NCBI GenBank assembly: GCA_905331475.1
Contig: CAJNYU010000505.1
Coordinates: forward strand, 124,001 to 188,000
Direction of reading: 5' to 3'
Origin: Rotaria socialis
Lineage: Eukaryota; Rotifera; Eurotatoria; Philodinida; Philodinidae
DNA: 64,000 nt
The notes beneath the pieces were generated by a model. It was not told where the DNA came from, made no database searches, and saw nothing but the letters and a program-made list of their open reading frames with translations. This document shows positions 26,401 through 38,607 of the stretch, one piece after another. A program made the position numbers and the translations under genes. Numbering within the stretch: position 1 is the stretch's first letter; the number at the start of each line of letters is the position of its first letter.

Positions 26401-27427
26401 TTAGCTAGGAACCATATCTTGATGATCTGTTAGTGTGTCTTAGATAGCGAATTAGTAATCATCCTCAAACGATCGAAAATGGAGTATCTTATCACTTAGA
26501 AATTATTTGCCGAACAGATCAGTTTTCTGCTTTTTTTATAAAGATTTATACTAACGTTCAAACGAAATTAATGTGCTATACGATTCAAACAAAAATATTT
26601 CAGGATCATTATATTACTTTGATACATTGGCAAGTCATCGCAGCTGATTTTCATTTAGAATAGTTCAATGTATAATTGGATAAAAGCAGGTTGTCCGCGT
26701 GATCGTCTTATTATTGGTATACCTGGTTATGGTAGAGCTTTCATTGCTAGTGGAGGTGATCCGTTAAAAGCATACGGCGAACCTGGCGGTGTTAGCTCAA
26801 TATCATCACCCTATTTAGGTGAAAGTGGTTTACTTGCTTTCTATGAAGTAAGAAATTTCTTGGTTTTGATTTTAAATGATATATCGATACTTTCTAAGAT
26901 ATGTAAAAAAGAATTAAGCGAAGGTTTTAAACGATATTGGCATAAAGAACATGAAATTTCGATCAGTTTTAAAGATGGAACATGGATTGGTTATGATGAT
27001 CCCGAGAGTGTTAGAAATAAAGTAAAATAAATGCGTGTTTATTTTATTTCAAATGAGATTTTCTATTAATTTATTTCTAAAGTGTGAGTATGTAAAACGT
27101 GAAGGTTTCGGTGGTGCTATGATCTGGGCATTAGACATGGATGATTTTAGTGGAAAATTTTGTCAAAAAAATCGAAAAAAACGATTAAAACGTTTTCCAT
27201 TAGTGAATGCAATGAAACAAGTATTTGAATATGATGAAATAACAACACAAATAACAACATTGCCTATTCAAAGTACAACATTATCAAATGGGAGTATTCT
27301 ATTAGATGAAGAAATTCAAACTCTACTAGATCAGATGTTTGAAGAAGCGTCGTCATCATCATCATCATCATCATTATCTCAATTTTATTTTTTCCTACTT
27401 ATTATATTTATTATTTTAACTACCTGA
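23453..27427 (+). CDS. GH18 chitinase, secreted and probably GPI-anchored
   Basis: Nine exons: 23453-23516, 24742-24929, 24980-25101, 25171-25288, 25354-25478, 25530-25653, 26659-26847, 26899-27021, 27083-27427; all phases match, 465 residues. It hydrolyses beta-1,4-linked N-acetylglucosamine polymers. Exon 1 encodes a Leu-rich signal peptide. The GH18 barrel shows the strand-1 motif VCYFTNWG, the strand-3 motif LISCGGWG, the catalytic DxxDxDxE motif intact as [10 protein letters not shown] (exon 4), [17 protein letters not shown] and the final [13 protein letters not shown], all as in chitotriosidase-type enzymes, so it should be active. No chitin-binding domain follows; instead there is a Thr/Ser-rich linker and a Ser run ending in a hydrophobic C-terminus ([14 protein letters not shown]), which suggests a GPI signal or a tail anchor. 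A probable AATAAA lies at 27460. Introns 1 and 6 are about 1 kb, the rest 50-70 bp. Confidence 0.93.
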
Positions 27428-28660
27428 TAGGATAATAGTGTACAATGTCATCGTCTCATAATAAATATGACCGGTTTAAGTTATGTTTTTCTTAGTTATT
27501 TTATCTAAATATGGAGTAATTCGAAAATATTTTATGCTCATACTATGACATCTTCTATAAAAATTGACTTCATTGTCAAAACTAAATTGCTTTCTTCGAT
27601 TTTCGATAGAATATTATTAAGATGTTTTTTTCAAGGTTATCTTTCCATTCATTTGATTTAGACAAGCAATGATTGATGCAATCTTCAGCAGATAAAATCT
27701 AAGGTGAGAAAGCGAGTGAATTTTGATGATAACAATAAAAATACTTTTTCTTATGAGGTCTGATCTGTAGAGTAGAGAATATTTCAGGTATTTACTTTTA
27801 ACACTTGAATTTAAAGAATAATATTAATATGGATGGAACGCTTGGGAGTCTTGTAGGCCGCATTATAGTCACATCTAAAACAATTATTATAGCCGCAACA
27901 AGTTTGTGACACATGATCGAAAAGACGTGTTGAAATATGGAGCTAGAGATTTATATTGCGTACAAATTTAAAAGGATTGCATCATAAATTATAACAGACA
28001 TTGTTGATGCATCATTGCAAATCATACAATAGTATTTTTTTTTATAACTGAGTTTCTTTTCTATTGAATTTCTGACTGCCATCCAATAAAACTATGTTGA
28101 AGAAATATGTCTCGAAAAAGATAGAATAAAATAGTCTCTCTATGATAATTAAGAGCAGTTAGATTGCATTTCAACTTTTGCTTCTGCAAGATTCGCACTA
28201 ACAACTTTCTTTAACAACGAGAGATAATCGCTTTGATCATACTATTAAGAAACACAATAGTCAATGGATATGACTATTTATTATTAACATATTCATAGGT
28301 TATTTTTGATCACGATATGCAACATATGATAAATCTGAAGATCTATTACAGGAAAAATAATAGCCAGCTCTTTTAGCCTCAAGCTTTCTATTATATGGTA
28401 AAATCTTTCGAAACTTTGAAATTTACTATTCGATTACTTGATTGTAGAACTCTTTTTCGAAGATTTCATTCGGTAGTTTTTGAAGAATGCAGCAATTTCA
28501 CTTTATTTAATCAATGTTTTAAAAGTAAATATACATCAACTAATGATGAAAAAATCAGTTTCAATCGAATGAATATCATCTAGAACATCTTAGTGACGCG
28601 TCCTCAATTTACTTTTAAGTTCTTCCTAACATTGTTTTTAGTTAATTTTATTTATGGAGT
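27428..28660. other. intergenic between convergent genes
   Basis: 3' flanks of the chitinase (+) and the FN2-CAP gene (-). A frame at 28395-28583 is unsupported. Nothing else is recognised. Confidence 0.55.
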
Positions 28661-30039
28661 TTAGTTGAAGCTATTTTTAGGTGCATGTAAACCTATCTTC
28701 TTTCCAGGTGGCATAGTTACAAATGGTTCTTCATTGCTGTTCGGATGCTTAATACTATTAGGATCCTGTTCTCCAATCGATCTTTTCGTCACTGGTGTTT
28801 TACAATCGCACGTAGCCGGATCAAGATATTCACCATTATTATAATTGCAAATTTTATTACCACAATCACATAAATTTCCAACTGCTTTTGATGGACAATC
28901 AACAGCTGGAACCTTACCTACAATCGACACAATTCGTTTTCATGAATATATAAAATCACGAAATAGAACTTTACTTGGTACATATGGTATCATATAATTA
29001 TTTGTGTATTGTGACAGTATGTAATTACATGTTAAATATCGCTCTATTCGATCAGGAAAAACACAGTGTGTATGAGCGCAGCCAACACGCGTCATGTTAT
29101 TTAACACTCCTTGCGTGTAATGTAAACACGTGCCTGGATCTGGAGCACATCCAGTACCATATACAAAGTTAACTATTTCACTACTAAACATCATGTCTAA
29201 TAAATCCGCTAAACCGCTCCTAATTTCATTTGTCATAACCATATTTTGTCCATTTTTCCAATTATATAGTGTACTATAACGATTTGCGGCTAGATCATGA
29301 TCAAAAAAACACATATCTGAATGATTTTGAGCAATTTTAGCTAATTCATCATCCCAATAAAGTTTGAACATGTATCTAGCAGAAGTGTTGGCACGATATG
29401 CATTATGCATATCAAGCAGTTCCTGTTTTTCAGTAGGAGTGATTGGAATTGGAATAGCATAATTACTTGGTCCGTAGCTAGATAAAAATCAATAGAAAAT
29501 TTCGATCAAGATAAAAACGAATCATACAAATATGTATATATTTGTTTTATAATAGCTTACCACATTGTATGAAAAGGCGATAATGCTTTATAAGCTGGAT
29601 CACACGAACTCACTTGATTTAAACTTCTTCCACTTTTTGTAAAAATGTCTTCAATACAATAACGGTACGGAGCAGCAGAATTATTTGTTTTACATTGTTT
29701 ATACATTGCTGTTTTTGATAAATAATCACATTGAGTGTAAGTTTTTCCATTAATGGTAAACTTAGGAAGACATTGTAAAGTTGAATTCCAGAAATTATAG
29801 CAATAAGTTCCTATACCCTGGTACGTTGATGTTAAAGAACACCAAGGTAAGTTTCCATTATCTCCATCAGTTGTACAATCATTATAAACTTTATCCTTGT
29901 ATGTAAATGGAAATACACAATTACTTTTATCAGCAACTGGATAAATATCATGTGCTTCAAATTGTGACCAGTCATTTGAAGCATATATTGAAGAACAGAA
30001 TAGATAGATACTTAAGACGATGCTATAACAACGAACCAT
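28661..30039 (-). CDS. secreted FN2-CAP (SCP/CRISP-like) protein
   Basis: Exons on the minus strand: 29561-30039, 28975-29477, 28661-28917; 412 residues with matching phases. A signal peptide (YSIVLSIYLFCSSIYA) precedes a fibronectin type II domain (CVFPFTYKDKVYNDCT...LPWCS...YCY) and a second, degenerate FN2-like block (LPKFTINGKTYTQC...YRYC). Exon 2 holds a CAP domain of the SCP/antigen-5 superfamily: HNAYR, CFFDHD (cavity His), FSSEIVNFVYG (cavity Glu), HYTQGV (CAP1-like) and YLTCNYI (CAP2-like). Exon 3 adds a cysteine-rich module (VDCPSKAVGNLCDCGNKIC) and a polar tail. CAP proteins act outside the cell in lipid binding, defence and reproduction; the role here is unknown. An in-frame ATG lies ten codons upstream, but the start at 30039 puts the Met directly before the signal peptide and directly after an AG. 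Confidence 0.9.
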
Positions 30040-30441
30040 CTTCAAAGGAAAATATTTGTGAAAAGACATGAAAATACATAGAAAAGAAAACTATTTATAT
30101 AGGCTTTCAATGGATCATTAAAGCAACATATGGAACATTTTATTTAATGATCTGAAACGAATTGATGCTTTTCTTTTTGATAAAAATATAAATTATTATT
30201 GAAAATCGTTCATGCGTCTAGCAACATAGAACAGCATAAGGACGTTTTGTAATATAATGAACTTTTAATTTCATATCAAAATATTCTTTTGTCTTTATTA
30301 AATTGAGCTTCTAGTCCATCTTTAATCGACCAAATCATTTTATTTATACCTAAAAATTAATCTAACATAACTGTGTGAGAAACTAGTAGATAAAAATAAG
30401 AAGCCATAGTTTAGTAGAAAATAAAAATAATTTGATATATG
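30040..30441. other. 5' flank of the FN2-CAP gene
   Basis: About 400 bp of AT-rich DNA between the start of the FN2-CAP gene and the MITE-like element. It probably contains the promoter, but no specific motif is claimed. Confidence 0.5.
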
Positions 30442-30785
30442 TAATAATGAGAATGATGTAAATGTAAATCAATCGGCAGTTTTAAAATATTTTGTTTTTA
30501 CGTAATCTCGAAATTTTCGACCTTTCTATAATTCTATATGATGGTGAAAATGATCTAAATGATGGTGAATTTGATCTAGATGAATTCTATTGTAACGGCC
30601 ATCATCAGCACGTTTACATCATTTGAGACTTTAATTATAAATTACAAATTGCAGTAATAAAGACTTGNTTAGATCATTTTCACAATCATATATATTTATA
30701 GAAAGGTCGAAAATTTCGAGATTACGTAAAAACAAAATATTTTAAAACTGCCGATTGATTTACATCTACATCATTCTCATTATTA
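30442..30785. mobile_element. MITE-like element with about 117-bp inverted repeats
   Basis: The left arm 30442-30558 and right arm 30669-30785 are near-perfect reverse complements (few mismatches), both ending in TAATAATGAG at the outer tip. The arms contain the shared segment TTTTACGTAATCTCGAAA. About 110 bp of unrelated sequence separates them and there is no coding capacity. The terminal TA on both sides may be a target duplication. A single N at 30668 sits exactly at the inner edge of the right arm. Confidence 0.85.
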
Positions 30786-33700
30786 ACTTACTTCGTACTC
30801 AAGCAAATTCATATATTGATATTTATAGCCAGCTTCAATTTCTCAGATTAATTATTTATATTCGTCATAGAGGATTTTTGATAATTTTTACTTATACTAG
30901 GTTTGAGTGTTAAACATGACGATGGAAATATCGGCATTCTCATCTCTCAAATTGAGTTGCAAATTCTACATTTGTTAGAACTTCACTATATAACAGAATC
31001 CTTCTTCATTTCGAGTGGTCGAACCCTATTTACTTTAATCTGCATACATTTCTAATCTATAGTATATACTTACGTTCAAGATTACAGATGTACAGCCTTA
31101 AGAAGAACGTACGTGCCAGAATGTGATCCTAGTATCAAATGTTACTATTTGTTTTTGTTATTAAAGTCAAAATTGATAGTTCTAAGCAGCATGTTATTCG
31201 ATAGTTTTTATTGGCATCGAAGTCAAAAAATTTGTTGTATCATCTAGAAAAGTATTAATCTGTTGAATTAAAGGATAGAAAAGGCATTGGAAACTTTTTA
31301 TACCTACCGATGTGCAGGAAGCCCTTCATTTATATCAAGTTTAACCATTTTAGATTCTTAAAAGTCGATCAATATAGTTTACGTTTTTGGTATAACTTGC
31401 AAAAAGAATTCGTTTAATGTTCTTGTGAATAGATGAGCTTTTATTTAAATGTTAAATATGAAATTAGATTATAGTCGATAAGATAATGATTATTAATAAA
31501 AACGGACTAGAAGACAACAGTATTTATTTATTATTAGAGATTTCATGTTTTTTCTCGAAGAAATTAATGTAATAGTTCGATCAATTTCAATGTGTACCCT
31601 TAATTCAAATGTTTATAGTGAATATCTCAGATAATTGTGCAATAATCACCTTGTGACAAGTAATAAATTATATACAGCTGCATAGCAATTCTACTTTTCA
31701 ACATTGTTGCCATTATCATTTTGAGCTAGAAGCTTCTCATTTGCTTCTAGATAGAACTGAAGTAACAAAGGGCCAGCAGCATCCGACAATTTCTACATTA
31801 GCTGATTTTATATTAGCACCAATATTAAAATTAAACTGTGTTTAATTAGTGTACGTGCTTTAATCAGATACAGTATTGAAGGGAAGTCATCTCAGCCATT
31901 CAGATCCAACCGGTGCCGGATTCCTATGTTGCTGTTGAAACGGCTTCTGTATTGGTAAGATTCTCTTCATTAGTTGCTACTTCAGTTTAAAATTGATTCA
32001 ACATCATAGAATTCTCTAAAGATTAGTGATTTCACTCTAAGGAAATGTAATAATCATCATTCTCAAAGAGAAAAAACATCAAATAGACTTGTTTTTGTTA
32101 TTAGAATGTTTGAAAAAACGAATATAAATTCTGTTAGATCGTCTTAGTCTTTCAGTAGCAAGATTAATTTCAATAGTTGATTCATTATTGCTCAGCTGAT
32201 TAGAAACTCATAGGTATCGTAGACTCAAAGTGAAGTGAAGTGAAATAATATCAAATTGAAATGTAACACAAATTGATAAATCAACGAATGCTACACATCA
32301 TTGGTATAAACTATATTGAGCTAATTGTGTGTTCATTTAATTTGCATTTTATGAAAACATATTCTTATATACATACATGAATCACCATTTATTTCCTCTT
32401 TACTGAGACCAGTTAGTGATACTGTGAAACTATCTTGTAAATTAAAGTATGCGCTCTCGCATAAAATATGTATTTGTAAAGGTACACGCTTTGATGTATT
32501 CGATTGAAAATAAATACAAGAATTCTCTGATCATTCATCAATATTAACCAACGATTTAGTACAATTATGTTCAGCAGTTTTTGTGCTGACAACACAAAGG
32601 AAGGGGGAGGCTTCTGTGGCTAGCTTTCACTACCAAATACTTCATGTATACTTCACTTGTACTCCCGTGGTACTCCCGTAATATTTCCTTGTACTTCCAT
32701 CTAACTTCCATTATACGTCAAATTTTTTCGGAGTACGAAAGTTGCTCTTTTTCCCCATTGGATTCAGCAACAATAGTAATGAGAAGAAGATGGAGATATA
32801 TTGAAAAACTTTCGAGTTCGCATCCGATTGTAATGATTCCGTGCCATTGAAATATTAACATACAGTTATCTTCAATGAAGAAAACTTCAATTGATTCTAC
32901 GGATTAGCATTAATGCTTACAACAGTGTCATCATTTATTCAATTGATGAGTGATCAAAATATATCCATCATAGATTTCGATTTTTAAAGATGAATGAAAA
33001 AATATCTTTCGTTGAAAATAGAATTACATATTTTCATTAATAATATTACATGTAAGAAAAACGAGTTTTCCTTTTGCAAACAACAACGATCAAGTTTTAA
33101 CTAAACGTGATACAACTCACCCTAGAATTGCCTATATTTACTCATTTGAACTTTGATCATATTTAAATTCCACTGGAATTTTGAAAATGTTCTATATTTC
33201 ACTAAAATCTAGCTAATACTGCCAATCTTCTATGAAGTTCATCATTATTTAGCAAGTAAGAAAATATCAATTATTGCTGAATATTTTTCTGCGCGATCTT
33301 CATTCAAAGACAAACAATATGTAGGTGCCTGTTGCTAGTTGCTTCTTAATCTCTTCCATCCATCTTCAAGATACAAATAAGCTCTCCCAATCGGTCATTG
33401 TAACTCTTACAAAAGCATTGAATTTGCGTTTAATTGAAGCATCTACTACTGAAACTGAATTACTTTACCAATGCTATCTCGAATAAGAAGACGATCCATA
33501 AACATATGACTTCTGAAATGCTGAAGCCAGACCAAATGACTTTGACTTGGTTCAGTCTTCGACTTGCGCTTATATGATGCCAGCGAATCAAGTCAGACTA
33601 GCTGTTGTGCTGCAAACCTAGACATGCTCGCTTTCAATTCATCTACAAACAAGTATGCTACTGATTTTATCATTGAGTTTTATTTTCACCGATCCAAGAA

Positions 33701-34497
33701 TAATTTTATTCATTTGCCTTGTTCCTTTTTTTGTGTACTACATGAAAAATACACTGAATCCTTCTTTTTGACATTCACTGTAATGCAATTACAAGCAACT
33801 TTTTTCTCTATTTTGAAATTGTTTACAAATGAAAAAGAAAACTGCTTCTGACGAAACACAACTTTTGCTAAAGTTCGAAAATGAGATTATTGTTCTGATG
33901 TTAGAAGTAAAAAAAACAAAGAGAAGTATTTTTTAAAACAATATCGACTAGTTAAAACTCCTCTAAAGCGATCATCTTCTTATAATGAACAACTTCAAAT
34001 TTGATCGATTGATTTTTACTGGCAGTTCTTCTCTCTAACCTAAACATTTTTTCACAGTCCCCATAACTAATATAACCTCTTCAACGTGAAGATGTTTTCT
34101 TTTTGACTCATTGTTATTCTCTGCCACTTGCTTCTTATGTACTTTAGATATGTGGCTACGAATTAAATAGCGATTTGGCTCTACTATATAAACAAAAATG
34201 CAATTAGCTTATGATAATAATAAGGTGAATGGCTTATCATAACATGAATCGGATGAAAAATATAATACTTCGTGTGACTTTACATCAAATAATTTTAAAA
34301 CAATGATGTGACAAGTCAGCACCTAACTGCTAAGCAAAAATTATCGCCGGGCTAATGTACAGAAGTAAATATTATGGAATTCTTTTCTTTATTCAACAGT
34401 GAATGACGCGTCAATTCTCTATCATGAATATCTATCTATAGTATATGTTTTGAACAGTCCCGATGATGTTCACAATAGAGAGGTTTTAGTTTGTCTT
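30786..34497. other. intergenic, about 3.7 kb; faint coding traces only
   Basis: No intact gene. Around 31700-31990 and 33290-33600 short less AT-rich stretches translate into protein-like pieces broken by stops; no family could be named. An open frame at 33564-33851 is unsupported. Confidence 0.45.
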
Positions 34498-37400
34498 TTA
34501 CTTTTGTACTTCATAGCGATCATCAACATATATAAATTCAGCTGAATCGTCACTCCAGCCATCATCATTCCAACTACCATCACTATTGTAGTTCACCGAT
34601 AAATTATCTTCTTGTGTTGTTATTCTCACTTTTTCTGATGGTAACGATAATCGATCCGTCGCAGACAAATGATCCAACGGAAAGAATGAAGAATTTTCAC
34701 GATTTACAATCAGGTTGGATGTATTTAGTTGATTTGGTGAGTTTTGAATAACAGGATCTTTTCGATTATTAGAATCAGATGTATTAACACATGGATATGT
34801 GCCATGAGAAGATCTCTGCGAAGAATAATCGTGAAATAAAGAATGTTGTGAACTAAAAATAAAAACTCTGTAAAAATGTCACAATTTGTTTGAATTTAAG
34901 AATAAACTTTATATAGTATATTAAAAACATTGAAAATATTCTGATCACACTATCGTTGTAATATGGCATATGATCGAATGACAACTATAAGCTAACTTTA
35001 ATAAATCTGAATGAAGATATCTGCTTTCTTGCTTGTTCAATTTTTTTAATAAAAATATGATAGTATAAGCGCAACTTGCATTAGTTTTTCTATAATATTA
35101 TCAAATTTTTCTGTTAGTGAATCTCCAGGATCTTAACAACATGTGAAACAATTATATACATTGATGTATGATATTAAATAATTGTATTTCTTTTTATCAA
35201 TTAGCTGCAAACATCCACCCTTTTGTTTTTATCATTCAATCGAAGTTATCGATCACTGTCAGATGTTGATAATTGATAGCAGACATTTTTTGACTTCAAT
35301 AATACTCCACAGGAAAAATGGATTGTAGCACGATATTATAATTTGATTTATATATTTGAGTTGGGGTCTATAAAGTCATTTCGCGAGAAAATCTGATGAT
35401 TCGATGTAGATATCGATAGCGATAAACTTCTTTAGTATCAAGTTCCTAAACAAAAAATGAACACGAAAGAAATCGAGTATCGCATTCAAGACTCATTATG
35501 AGCAACTCGGATGATTTGTTGATTTGATTATGAAATTTTACGAGCAAAATAAGTGAAATCTGATGTATTGTAAACTTCACACATACTTATCGGCAGGATT
35601 AATGTATCTTCGATGAAAATCTTGTTGATCATCGGTGGCAATCATTTCATAATTCTTACTTAACTGATGATCCATTAACTCGTGACTAGCCATCGATGGT
35701 GATGATTCGTAAGGATTAGATTGTTGTTCGTGTATTTGATGGTCTGATAGAATCGACCAGGATGTTAGTGGTCTTGTTTTGAAAATTTTATTTGAGTTTT
35801 TTTGTGTTTTGTGAAGTTGTAGCGAGCTCTTTTTTGATTGGTTATCAAATCGATTAGCTTCTATTGCCGGTGAAATATCGTTTGTATTCCTTGCTTCAAT
35901 TCGAATAGTTCGTGATAAACTATTCAAAGATTTCGATGGTAACTTTTCTCTTTGATAAAGCTGGTCGTTTTTTTCAGTTTGAGAATTTATGTTGGGCATA
36001 CGAATTACTTTAGTGGTACGATATTGAATGGGAGCAATGGTATTTCCAGTAAAATATTCAGATTCGGACTCAATATTTCGATACATTGTTGGACTAGAAA
36101 GAACAAAAAACAAACGAACTGTAAGGTTTTTGTGAAATTTATTTTACTTTTTAGTTTGCAAAATAAGTCCAATGGATTTCGATTGATATACTGATTCAAT
36201 TGGCTGTGTTCGTCGGTTGAAATCACTATTGGTTTTTCCTTTAAAATTTACATTTCGTGAATGATTGTGTTGAACTTTATGATCTGTTTCATGAGTAAAG
36301 AAATTATTAGTGATCGTTCGTCGTTGATCGCTATTACGATCATTAACATGTTCATGATGATGATGATGATAATGATGGTGATGAGAAGAGTTTAAAAGAA
36401 AATGATCTGTTTGATTTGGCGAATTTTCGGAGTTTCGACTTGTTTTTAACGGTTTCTCAGTGTGTTTTGCTGAAAAGAAAAGACAAACTTGGTTTGAATA
36501 AAGACTCTTTTTAGTAGCATAAAAATGTACTGTTGACTTGACTTTGTTCTTTTTGAGAATCCTGTTGCCATTGATCAATATTATTCAATTGTTGTTTCTT
36601 CTTACGATTCCATTTTTCTTTAAAATAATCAATAATTTCTTCATTGGACAAAGTTGGTAAAGGTTGCTTGATTTGCTCCGATGATACTATATATAAATTT
36701 TATATTGTACGAGCACTTAAAATCATTTTTGTTAATCGAATCTGATAAAAAATCTTTACTACATCATCGACTGACTGGGAGTAGTTTATCATTAAGCGGA
36801 TTTCGTATTCTCAGACTGTTGCTCAAGCATACTATTTCGGTGACAGCGCAACAAACCATCCGATTGCAATCGACAGTATTCTCAAATTAAAAAGAATGCA
36901 ATCCAATGTCATCATTAAGGTGATTTAGATATAGAAGGAAACAAATTAATTTAATTTTGTATATCAAGAAAAGAAAATATATCAATTTCATTTACTAATA
37001 CAAACATTTCAATTAAACTAATATCATAGTTATTTTTGTTCATAAAAATTCAATTACTACACGGCATATTTATTTCTATTAATAAAACTAATATGCATTC
37101 ATTTTTTTACTCGTTTTGGTCTATCCAAAATTCGATTGTACAAATCTTTGGATGTGAAGAGTATATAATTGATTTTGGAATTTCAGGGAACGTAGTTAAA
37201 TTTGAAGAATTATATTTTTTTCAGATGTCATCACACATAAGTGAAAATGCAAGTAATACGTTTTCAAACAATAGAAATCCTTAAAAGAATTGCACTAATG
37301 ATTCGTCAAATGAATAAACACAAATGAAATCTTTCAGTTCCATGAAAATACTAATTATCCGAAGCATAAATAACGCATTAGTTAATATCTATATGAAATA

Positions 37401-38276
37401 AAAACGTTTACTTGGATAAAATCTTGTAGTCGATTGTTTTTCTTGTCTCAATAAATGATTATTAAATTGTAATTTTGAATTATTCAACGACGCCATTTTA
37501 TGTATGACATATTTTCCTTGTGACATTGTTAAATAAGATTGATGTTGGCGGTCAATAACTGATCTATTAATATGTGCTTTTATTTGTTCTTGATTTGGAT
37601 AATGATTATTAAGTGGTGTTCTTGCTTTTGATTTTATTTGTTCATAAAATGATTGATTGGAGTGAGATACTGTTTGATTACTTGAACTATTCGTCATATT
37701 TGTAGTTGAATGATTTTGTTCATCATTCAGCGAAACGAACGATGTTGATGATGACATTAATGATTCAACAAGAATATTTAATTTATTTCTATTTCTTAAT
37801 TTTTTTGATGTTGATACAATTGGTTTTTGACTTATTTTAAGTTTAGATCGTTGAGTTTTATTAGTTACATCATTTAACGATCGATACGGTTGAATAGTTT
37901 CATTTCTATGGATATTTGTGTGTTGATGAAATTCATTTAATGTATCTAAATGTGAACTTTCGCTAGAGCTTTTAATCATTTTTTCGGGTTCCTCATAAAG
38001 CAAAGCTGAACGATATGGTTGTTCGTATCTGTTATGGCTAGCAGTATTTTCTTCGGAATAATTTTGTTCTAGATTGATAAATGAATGTTGAAGTGATCGA
38101 CGATGAAAAACATTATTTGTATTTAAATCTTCATTCAATGTACTTAACGGCTGATATTTAGTTGTAAATTGTTGTTGTGAATATTGAACAGATGAGTTTG
38201 TTGACAAAGAGAGATCACAACTAGATTCGAGTGAGTCATAGTTCTCGTTTTTCTTTTCATCCTGAGATTTTTCCAT
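34498..38276 (-). CDS. large disordered Ser/Asn/Gln-rich protein, unknown function
   Basis: Five exons on the minus strand: 37412-38276, 36531-36686, 36148-36469, 35587-36093, 34498-34852; phases agree, 734 residues. No known domain is recognised. The protein is dominated by Ser, Asn, Gln, His and charged residues, as in intrinsically disordered proteins. It includes one ordered-looking segment encoded by exon 2 (LPTLSNEEIIDYFKEKWNRK), a His-rich run in exon 3 and an acidic Trp-containing C-terminus (GSWNDDGWSDDSAEF). There is no signal peptide or membrane segment, so it is probably intracellular. The ATG at 38276 directly follows a strong acceptor-like sequence (tttttctctctag), and another same-strand coding exon stops only 94 bp upstream, which may indicate trans-splicing within an operon-like pair. 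Confidence 0.75.
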
Positions 38277-38370
38277 CTAGAGAGAAAAACGTTTTTTATT
38301 AAAATAAAAAATATTCTCTTAAAAACATTCCATAATTATTTGGTAAAATTATTGATGGTAAATATTTATA

Positions 38371-38607
38371 TCAACTTCTACGACTAGTTAATTTTGAATC
38401 AATTTTATCTTTTTTTCTTGATCTTGCAGCTAGTACAGGATGCGTAATTAATGTTGTGTGATTATGAAGATTTAAGAAATTATTACTAGTGTTTATTTGA
38501 GATGAAGGTAACATAAGTTCTGGCTTATCATCATCCAATATTGACTCAATTATAAAAATGGATCCAGTAAAATAATCAAATGAAATACTAGTAATTCGTG
38601 GATTGAT
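38371..38607 (-). CDS. terminal exon of an unidentified gene (upstream exons not found)
   Basis: An open exon of 79 codons, including the stop TGA at 38371-38373, begins after a good acceptor (gagtgtaatttag) at 38608. It encodes INPRITSISFDYFTGS, an acidic patch ESILDDDKPELML, and a basic C-terminus (AARSRKKDKIDSKLTSRRS). I could not find the preceding exon; the sequence just upstream is also protein-like in the same frame (SFMHPAYFMSVI) but is cut off by the TAG of the acceptor. Possible donors near its end do not splice in frame to the gene at 38276, so it is treated as a separate gene. It could be a remnant. Confidence 0.45.
   Translation of the reverse strand: MNPRITSISFDYFTGSIFIIESILDDDKPELMLPSSQINTSNNFLNLHNHTTLITHPVLAARSRKKDKIDSKLTSRRS

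Noticed and set aside
31680..31990. Less AT-rich stretch considered as a transposase (hAT-like) fragment
   Set aside because: Translations in several frames look vaguely protein-like but none shows a diagnostic motif.
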